Source: Clostridia bacterium (GTDB lineage: Bacteria > Bacillota > Clostridia > Oscillospirales > CAG-272). From it: 10,196 nt of DNA. The stretch covers positions 1 to 10,196 of the forward strand of contig JAFNVK010000203.1 of assembly GCA_017379815.1 (NCBI GenBank). The letters are read 5' to 3'. The notes beneath the pieces are model-generated. The model did not search any database. It saw only the letters and a list, made by a program, of their open reading frames with translations, and was not told the origin of the DNA. Positions 5,207 to 10,196 of the stretch are shown here, one piece after another (the stretch's first letter is position 1; each line of letters starts with the position of its first letter). The translations under genes were made by a program, and so were the position numbers.

Positions 5207-7906
5207 ATGAAATTCTATTGCGAAGACAAAGAATCCGTGATCCAAGAGCTGAACAGCTCCGAGGCCGGACTCAGCTCCGCGGAAGCCGGCAAGCGCCTGG
5301 AGGCCAACGGCAAGAACAAGCTGGCCGAGGGCAAGAAGGAATCCCTCCTTCACCGCTTCTTCAAGCAGCTGGCAGAGCCCATGACCATTATCCTTCTCGT
5401 CGCTGCGGCGATCTCCGCAGGCGTGGAGATCTACAACGGCGTGGCCAGCGGACACTGGGAGTTCCCCGCAGACGTCGTGATCATCATGGCAGTCGTTCTG
5501 ATCAACGCGATCCTCGGTGTGTTCCAGGAGAGCAAGGCCGAAAAGGCGATCGAGGCCCTGCAGGAAATGTCCAAGGCGCAGAGCAAGGTGCTTCGTGACG
5601 GTCATCAGATCTCGATCCCCAGTGAGGATCTGGTCGTTGGTGACGTGATCATTCTCGAGGCAGGCGACGCTGTTCCCGCTGACGCCCGCATCATCGAGTG
5701 TGCTTCCATGAAGATCGAGGAGGCCGCACTGACCGGTGAATCCGTTCCCGTAGATAAAAAAGTAGAGACCCTCACCCCCGATGCCAACGGCAACGTGGCT
5801 CTTGGCGACCGCAAGAACATGGTCTTCATGGGCTCCACCGTGGTGTACGGCCGCGGCAAGGCAGTCGTTACCGCAACCGGCATGGATACCGAGATGGGTA
5901 AGATCGCCGACGCTCTGGCACAGGCCGAGGAGGGCAAGACCCCCCTGCAGATCAAGCTGGCAGGCCTTTCCAAGATCCTGACCTACCTCGTGATCGCCAT
6001 CTGCGTGATCATCTTCGGCGTACAGCTCGGCCGCGCATTCTTCACCACGGGCACCATCACCTTTGAGCCCGTGCTCGAATCCTTCATGATCGCGATCTCT
6101 CTGGCAGTTGCCGCGATCCCCGAGGGACTGGCAACCGTGGTTACCATCGTGCTTTCCATCGGCGTGACCAATATGTCCAAGCGCAACGCCATTATCCGTA
6201 AGCTGACGGCAGTGGAGACCCTGGGCTGCACCCAGATCATCTGCTCCGACAAGACCGGTACCCTGACCCAGAACAAGATGACCGTCGTTGACCACTACGG
6301 CGACGACGAGACCCTCCTGGCCACCGCGATGTCCCTCTGCTCGGACGCCGAGTTCGACGTCAACGAGAACACCGCCGTGGGTGAGCCCACCGAGTGCGCG
6401 CTCGTCAACTACGCGCAGAAGCTCGGCCTGGATAAGAACGTACAGAAGACCCAGCTCGTCCGCATCGGCGAGGTTCCCTTCGATTCGGGCAGAAAGATGA
6501 TGTCCACCGTCCACAGAGACGAAAAGGGCAGCCTCATTCAGTTCACCAAGGGCGCTCCCGACGAGGTGCTCAAGAGATGCTCCAAGGCGCTCGTGGGCAA
6601 CACCGTCGTTGCCATGACCGACGAGATCCGTGCAAGCATCCTCGCCTCCAACAAGGCCATGGCCGATCAGGCGCTCCGCGTGCTGATGGCCGCAAAGAAG
6701 GAGCTTGACGCCGAGCCCGCAGAGTACACGCCCGAGGCCGTGGAGAACGATCTCTGCTTCGTGGGTCTGGTCGGCATGATCGACCCCGTCCGCCCCGAGG
6801 TCAAGCCCGCCATCGACGAGTGCCGCAGTGCAGGCATCCGTCCCATCATGATCACGGGTGACCACAAGGACACCGCCGTTGCCATCGCCATGCAGCTCGG
6901 CATCATCACCGACGCGTCTCAGGCCATCACGGGTGCTGAGCTTGACGAGATCTCGGATGAGGAGTTCGAGACCGCCGTTGAGAAGTACAGCGTTTACGCC
7001 CGCGTTCAGCCCGAGCACAAGACCAGAATCGTCAACGCTTGGCGCAAGAAGGGCAAGGTCACCGCAATGACGGGTGACGGCGTAAACGACGCTCCCTCCA
7101 TCAAGAACGCCGACATCGGCGTGGGCATGGGCATTACGGGTACCGACGTAACCAAGAACGTTGCCGATATGATCCTGGCCGACGACAACTTTGCCACCAT
7201 CGTCTCCGCCGTTGGCGAGGGACGCCGCATCTACGACAACATCCGCAAGGCGATCCAGTTCCTGCTCGCCTCCAACCTCTCCGAGGTTCTGTCCATCTTC
7301 TTTGCAACCCTGCTGGGCTTCACCATCTTCCAGCCCGTGCACCTGCTTTGGATCAACCTGATCACCGACTGCTTCCCTGCTCTGGCTCTGGGTATGGAAA
7401 AGCCCGAGGCGGACGTGATGAACAGAAAGCCCCGTGATTCCAAGGAAGGCATCTTTGCCGGCGGCCTCGGCTTTGCCGTTGCTTACCAGGGCGCGCTCGT
7501 TACCCTGATCACGCTGGCCTCCTACCTGATCGGTAGATACTGGCTGGCCGACCTGCACCATGCAGCTGCAATTGCATCCGGTGCTTACTCCGCAGAAATG
7601 CTTGGCACGTCCATGGCCTTCCTGACGCTCTCCATGTGTGAGATCTTCCACGCCTTCAACATGCGCTCTCTGCGCGGCTCGATCTTCACCATGAAGGGAC
7701 AGAACAAGTGGCTCTGGGGTGCAGGCGCACTCTCCCTGCTCCTGACGACCGCGGTCGTTGAGATCGACTTCCTCTGCAAGGCCTTCGAGCTTGCACACCT
7801 CGATCTGATGGAGTACGGCATTGCCATGGGTCTTGCGATCCTGATCATTCCCATCGTGGAGCTGGTTAAGCTCATTCAAAGACAGGTCGAAAAGAAAAAG
7901 GCCTGA
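5207..7906 (+). CDS. Cation-transporting P-type ATPase, SERCA-like (Ca2+ type)
   Basis: This complete 899-residue P2-type ATPase probably exports Ca2+ (possibly Mn2+) from the cytoplasm at the cost of ATP. Domains in order are an N-terminal cation-ATPase segment (1-55), M1-M2 (about 56-106), an actuator with TGES (176-179), M3-M4 with PEGL (305-308), the phosphorylation site DKTGT with Asp348, a nucleotide domain with KGAPD (448-452), TGDHKDTA (550-557), the hinge GDGVND (623-628), and M5-M10. Residues equivalent to SERCA ion ligands are Glu306 in M4, Asn690 and Glu693 in M5, and Asn717, Thr720 and Asp721 in M6 (WINLITD). The SERCA M8 ligand Glu908 aligns with Ser809 in TLSMCE, so only one Ca2+ site may be complete. 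There is no N-terminal heavy-metal-binding domain and no CPx motif, which argues against a copper or zinc pump. It follows a near-consensus promoter with an internal dyad. The family is certain, the ion probable. Confidence 0.95.
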   Translation: MKFYCEDKESVIQELNSSEAGLSSAEAGKRLEANGKNKLAEGKKESLLHRFFKQLAEPMTIILLVAAAISAGVEIYNGVASGHWEFPADVVIIMAVVLINAILGVFQESKAEKAIEALQEMSKAQSKVLRDGHQISIPSEDLVVGDVIILEAGDAVPADARIIECASMKIEEAALTGESVPVDKKVETLTPDANGNVALGDRKNMVFMGSTVVYGRGKAVVTATGMDTEMGKIADALAQAEEGKTPLQIKLAGLSKILTYLVIAICVIIFGVQLGRAFFTTGTITFEPVLESFMIAISLAVAAIPEGLATVVTIVLSIGVTNMSKRNAIIRKLTAVETLGCTQIICSDKTGTLTQNKMTVVDHYGDDETLLATAMSLCSDAEFDVNENTAVGEPTECALVNYAQKLGLDKNVQKTQLVRIGEVPFDSGRKMMSTVHRDEKGSLIQFTKGAPDEVLKRCSKALVGNTVVAMTDEIRASILASNKAMADQALRVLMAAKKELDAEPAEYTPEAVENDLCFVGLVGMIDPVRPEVKPAIDECRSAGIRPIMITGDHKDTAVAIAMQLGIITDASQAITGAELDEISDEEFETAVEKYSVYARVQPEHKTRIVNAWRKKGKVTAMTGDGVNDAPSIKNADIGVGMGITGTDVTKNVADMILADDNFATIVSAVGEGRRIYDNIRKAIQFLLASNLSEVLSIFFATLLGFTIFQPVHLLWINLITDCFPALALGMEKPEADVMNRKPRDSKEGIFAGGLGFAVAYQGALVTLITLASYLIGRYWLADLHHAAAIASGAYSAEMLGTSMAFLTLSMCEIFHAFNMRSLRGSIFTMKGQNKWLWGAGALSLLLTTAVVEIDFLCKAFELAHLDLMEYGIAMGLAILIIPIVELVKLIQRQVEKKKA

Positions 7907-7916
7907 TGACTCTATG

Positions 7917-7958
7917 ATCGCAGTCCTCCGCGCCTTTTGCGGAGGACTGCGATTTTTT
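7917..7958 (+). terminator. Strong terminator between the ATPase and cardiolipin synthase genes
   Basis: A perfect GC-rich 15-bp stem (7917-7931 with 7939-7953) with a 7-base loop is followed by a six-T tract (7953-7958). It begins 10 bases after the ATPase stop and ends 26 bases before the next start codon. Confidence 0.92.
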
Positions 7959-7973
7959 CACCATGCACAAAGG

Positions 7974-7980
7974 AAAGGAG
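7974..7980 (+). promoter_or_regulatory. Ribosome binding site of the cardiolipin synthase gene
   Basis: AAAGGAG ends 4 bases before ATG 7985, a short spacing. The frame is also open upstream to 7937, but that lies inside the terminator loop and has no ribosome site, so ATG 7985 is preferred; it also gives a basic N-terminus followed by a membrane helix. Confidence 0.75.
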
Positions 7981-7984
7981 TACC

Positions 7985-9526
7985 ATGAAAATCAAAGCTG
8001 TCCTTCACCGCTTCAAGCATCTGCTGAGCCGCCGCTTTTTTATCGTTCTGCTGATCCTTCTGCAGGTAGCCTTCTTCATCTTCATGATCTTCCAGTACGC
8101 CCATCTGCACTGGATCTCCAGCCTTTTGCGCCTCATCAGCCTTGCCACGGCCTTTCACCTCTTGATGCGCGACGATCAAAAGCCCTTCAAGCTCTCCCTG
8201 ATCTTTTTGCTGCTGCTCTTCCCTCTCTTTGGCGGGATCTTCTACTGGATCCTGCATTTCCAGACCTCTGAGGTGGGCTACCGCAAGCGTCTGGATAAGA
8301 TCGAGCGCAATCTGCGCAACGAATACGGAAAAAGCACAAAAAGCACCGAGGAGATCTGCGCGCAGATGCCTGAGCACCAGCGCCTGATCCGCTATTTGCA
8401 GGACGCGCGAGGCTTCCCCGTTTACGGCTCGACCGAGACCACCTATTTCCCTACGGGCAGCAAAATGCTCGAAAGCCTGCTCCGCGATCTGCGCTCCGCC
8501 AAGAGCTATATTTTCCTTGAGTACTTCATCATCGAGGAGGGCATCATGTGGGGCTCCATCCTGGAGATCCTTGAGCAGAAGGTGGCCGAGGGTGTCGACG
8601 TGCGCGTGATCTACGACGACTTCGGCTGCTTCCTGACCCTGCCCCCGAAATACGACCGCAGGCTCCGTGCCGCCGGCATACAGTGCCGCATCTTCAACAA
8701 GGTCCTGCCCTTCATCAGCGGAAGCCACAACAACCGCGACCACCGCAAGATCGCCGTGATCGACGGACGCGTGGCCTACACGGGCGGCATCAATCTCGCT
8801 GACGAATACATCAACGAGAAGATCCGCTACGGACATTGGAAGGACAACGCCATTCGCCTGTGCGGTCTTGGCGCATGGAATTTCACCGTGATGTTCTTGC
8901 AGATGTGGCAGCTGTTGAGCCGCACGGACGAGCAGATCGACAAATTCCTGCCCCCCGAGACCAAAGCGCCCGCCGGCGAGGACGGCTGGGTACAGCCCTA
9001 CACGGACAGCCCCGTGGATAAGGAATCGGTTGGCGAGCAGGTCTACGCGCAGATCATCGAGAGCGCACAGCGCTATCTCTATATCACCACCCCCTACCTC
9101 ATGGTGGACGAGGCCATGCTCTCCCTGCTCAAGCACGCCGCCAAATGCGGCGTGGACGTGCGCATCATTACCCCAAGCACACCGGACAAAAAGGTCGTGC
9201 ACTTCACCACGCGCTCCTACTATCGGGAGCTGATCCGCGCAGGCGTGCAGATCTATGAGTACACCGACGGCTTTATCCACGCCAAGTCCTTTATCGCGGA
9301 CGATACCGTGGCCACCGTTGGCACGACGAACCTGGATTTCCGCAGTCTGTACTTCCACTTCGAATGCGGCGTCTGCCTCTATCAAGCAAGCTCCATCCTC
9401 CCCTTGAAGGAGGATTTCCTCAACGTGCTGGAGCGTTGTCGCCCCGTTACGGAGGCGGATTGCCAGGCCAACCTCCTCGTACGGCTTTTGCGAAGCATCT
9501 GCCGCCTCTTTGCTCCGCTCATGTGA
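7985..9526 (+). CDS. cls: Cardiolipin synthase (phospholipase D family)
   Basis: This is a 513-residue membrane enzyme that joins two phosphatidylglycerol molecules to make cardiolipin and glycerol. The N-terminal region has three hydrophobic segments (about 18-36, 44-61 and 70-90). Two phospholipase D catalytic motifs follow: HRKIAVID with His253, Lys255, Asp260, and HAKSFIAD with His432, Lys434, Asp439. Each is followed by the expected Gly-Gly/Thr-Asn context (YTGGINLADEY and TVGTTNLDFRS). YIFLEYFI, VRVIYDDFG and the middle WKDNAIRLCG block are typical of bacterial Cls. It is slightly longer than E. coli ClsA (486), mostly because of the extra N-terminal membrane segment. It sits 26 bp behind a strong terminator with no clear promoter of its own. 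Cardiolipin synthase is much more likely than other phospholipase D proteins because of the N-terminal helices and the spacing of the two motifs. Confidence 0.95.
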   Translation: MKIKAVLHRFKHLLSRRFFIVLLILLQVAFFIFMIFQYAHLHWISSLLRLISLATAFHLLMRDDQKPFKLSLIFLLLLFPLFGGIFYWILHFQTSEVGYRKRLDKIERNLRNEYGKSTKSTEEICAQMPEHQRLIRYLQDARGFPVYGSTETTYFPTGSKMLESLLRDLRSAKSYIFLEYFIIEEGIMWGSILEILEQKVAEGVDVRVIYDDFGCFLTLPPKYDRRLRAAGIQCRIFNKVLPFISGSHNNRDHRKIAVIDGRVAYTGGINLADEYINEKIRYGHWKDNAIRLCGLGAWNFTVMFLQMWQLLSRTDEQIDKFLPPETKAPAGEDGWVQPYTDSPVDKESVGEQVYAQIIESAQRYLYITTPYLMVDEAMLSLLKHAAKCGVDVRIITPSTPDKKVVHFTTRSYYRELIRAGVQIYEYTDGFIHAKSFIADDTVATVGTTNLDFRSLYFHFECGVCLYQASSILPLKEDFLNVLERCRPVTEADCQANLLVRLLRSICRLFAPLM

Positions 9527-9533
9527 AACGCAC

Positions 9534-9572
9534 AAGACGCAGATCCAAAGCAGCGGATCTGCGTCTTTTTTT
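9534..9572 (+). terminator. Rho-independent terminator after cls
   Basis: A perfect 13-bp inverted repeat (9534-9546 with 9555-9567) encloses an 8-base loop and ends in seven T (9566-9572), 8 bases after the cls stop codon. It separates cls from the alaS promoter. Confidence 0.92.
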
Positions 9573-9605
9573 GCGCTTTCTGTGAAAAAAAAGAGGCGTG
9601 AGCGA

Positions 9606-9634
9606 TTGACAGAAACGCGTTTTTATGCTATACT
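9606..9634 (+). promoter_or_regulatory. Promoter for alaS
   Basis: TTGACA (9606-9611) and TATACT (9629-9634) are spaced by 17 bases with an extended-10 TG at 9626-9627. The predicted leader is only about 40 nt and includes the ribosome site GAAAGGA (9665-9671), 9 bases before ATG 9681. There is no room for a tRNA-sensing T-box leader. Confidence 0.85.
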
Positions 9635-9680
9635 AATATGAATGTAATTTTGCAAGTGCATACCGAAAGGATCTTTCACT

Positions 9681-10196
9681 ATGAAATGGACGTCTCTTAA
9701 TGAACTGCGCGAGAAGTATCTTGCCTTCTTTGAGTCGAAGGACCATCTTCGCCTCCCCTCCTTCCCGCTGGTTCCCATCAACGACAAATCCCTGCTTCTC
9801 ATCAACTCGGGCATGGCCCCCATGAAGAAGTATTTTACCGGCGAGGAGCAGCCGCCCCGCAACCGCGTGACCACCTGCCAGAAGTGCATCCGCACGCCTG
9901 ACCTGGAGCGCGTGGGACATACCGCACGCCACGGCACCTTCTTTGAGATGCTGGGCAACTTCTCCTTTGGCGATTATTTCAAGGACGAGGCCATTCCGTG
10001 GGCTTGGGAGTTTCTGACCGAGACCCTCGAGATCCCGAAGGATCTGCTCTGGCCCTCGATCTACGAGAACGACGAGGAGGCCTACGCCATCTGGGCAAAC
10101 AAGATCGGCGTGGATCCCGCACACATCGTACGTCTTGGCAAGGCAGACAACTTCTGGGAGCATGGCACCGGCCCCTGCGGCCCCTGCTCCGAGATC
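9681..10196 (+). CDS. alaS: Alanyl-tRNA synthetase, first 172 residues (runs off window)
   Basis: AlaRS is a class II synthetase that charges tRNA-Ala. The visible 172 codons are the start of the catalytic domain: LNELREKYLAFFESKDH, then LLINSGMAPMKKYFTG, TTCQKCIRTPDLERVGHTAR (residues 64-83), HGTFFEMLGNFSFGDYFK (84-101) of class II motif 2, and DNFWEHGTGPCGPCSEI at the edge. The IRTPDLERVG form, shorter than the E. coli loop with GGKHNDLENVG, is common in Firmicutes. The rest of the catalytic domain, the tRNA-recognition region, the editing domain and C-Ala lie beyond the window. The start is fixed by the ribosome site and the conserved N-terminus. Confidence 0.97.
   Translation, partial: MKWTSLNELREKYLAFFESKDHLRLPSFPLVPINDKSLLLINSGMAPMKKYFTGEEQPPRNRVTTCQKCIRTPDLERVGHTARHGTFFEMLGNFSFGDYFKDEAIPWAWEFLTETLEIPKDLLWPSIYENDEEAYAIWANKIGVDPAHIVRLGKADNFWEHGTGPCGPCSEI

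Noticed and set aside
5171..7879. 902-codon open frame on the minus strand across the ATPase gene
   Set aside because: It is an antisense shadow of a complete P-type ATPase with all motifs, has low-complexity His/Gly/Asp/Val-rich composition, and has no promoter or ribosome site.
7958..9535. 525-codon minus-strand open frame across cls
   Set aside because: It is a compositional shadow of the cardiolipin synthase gene, with no supporting motif.

Overview
The window is ordinary chromosomal housekeeping DNA from a bacterium, most likely a moderately GC-rich member of the Clostridia (Firmicutes/Bacillota; an Oscillospirales- or Christensenellales-like gut lineage is my guess, with low confidence below class). 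The reasons are strong AAAGGAGG-type ribosome binding sites, sigma-A promoters close to TTGACA/TATAAT consensus with an extended TG, simple stem-loop plus T-tract terminators, a short Cys lipobox lipoprotein, and proteins that read as Firmicutes versions of SecA, TrmL, MnmA, a SERCA-type ATPase, cardiolipin synthase and AlaRS. Coding DNA is rich in C and G at third positions, while the intergenic spacers are AT-rich. I see no transposase, integrase, phage gene, CRISPR array, tRNA or rRNA.

Layout. The first 2.25 kb, on the minus strand, encodes SecA, cut by the window edge before its C-terminus. A 203-bp AT-rich spacer carries divergent promoters for secA (minus) and for the plus-strand pair trmL-mnmA. 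Both of those enzymes modify the wobble nucleotide 34 of tRNAs. A strong promoter that begins inside the last codons of mnmA drives a putative lipoprotein of unknown function with an acidic DWE-repeat tail, closed by a terminator. Next comes a near-consensus promoter with a 16-bp dyad between its -35 and -10 boxes, driving a complete 899-residue SERCA-like Ca2+-type P-type ATPase. A 15-bp-stem terminator follows and only 26 bp later a cardiolipin synthase gene begins, so that gene has almost no room for its own promoter. After another terminator, a further near-consensus promoter drives alaS, whose first 172 codons are in the window.

How the genes relate. TrmL and MnmA form a plausible translation-fidelity operon. 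The others look like separate transcription units for protein export, cation export, membrane lipid synthesis and tRNA charging. I did not find a convincing undescribed system. The items most worth a second look are the operator-like dyad in the ATPase promoter, the apparently promoter-poor cardiolipin synthase gene behind a strong terminator, and the DWE-tailed lipoprotein.
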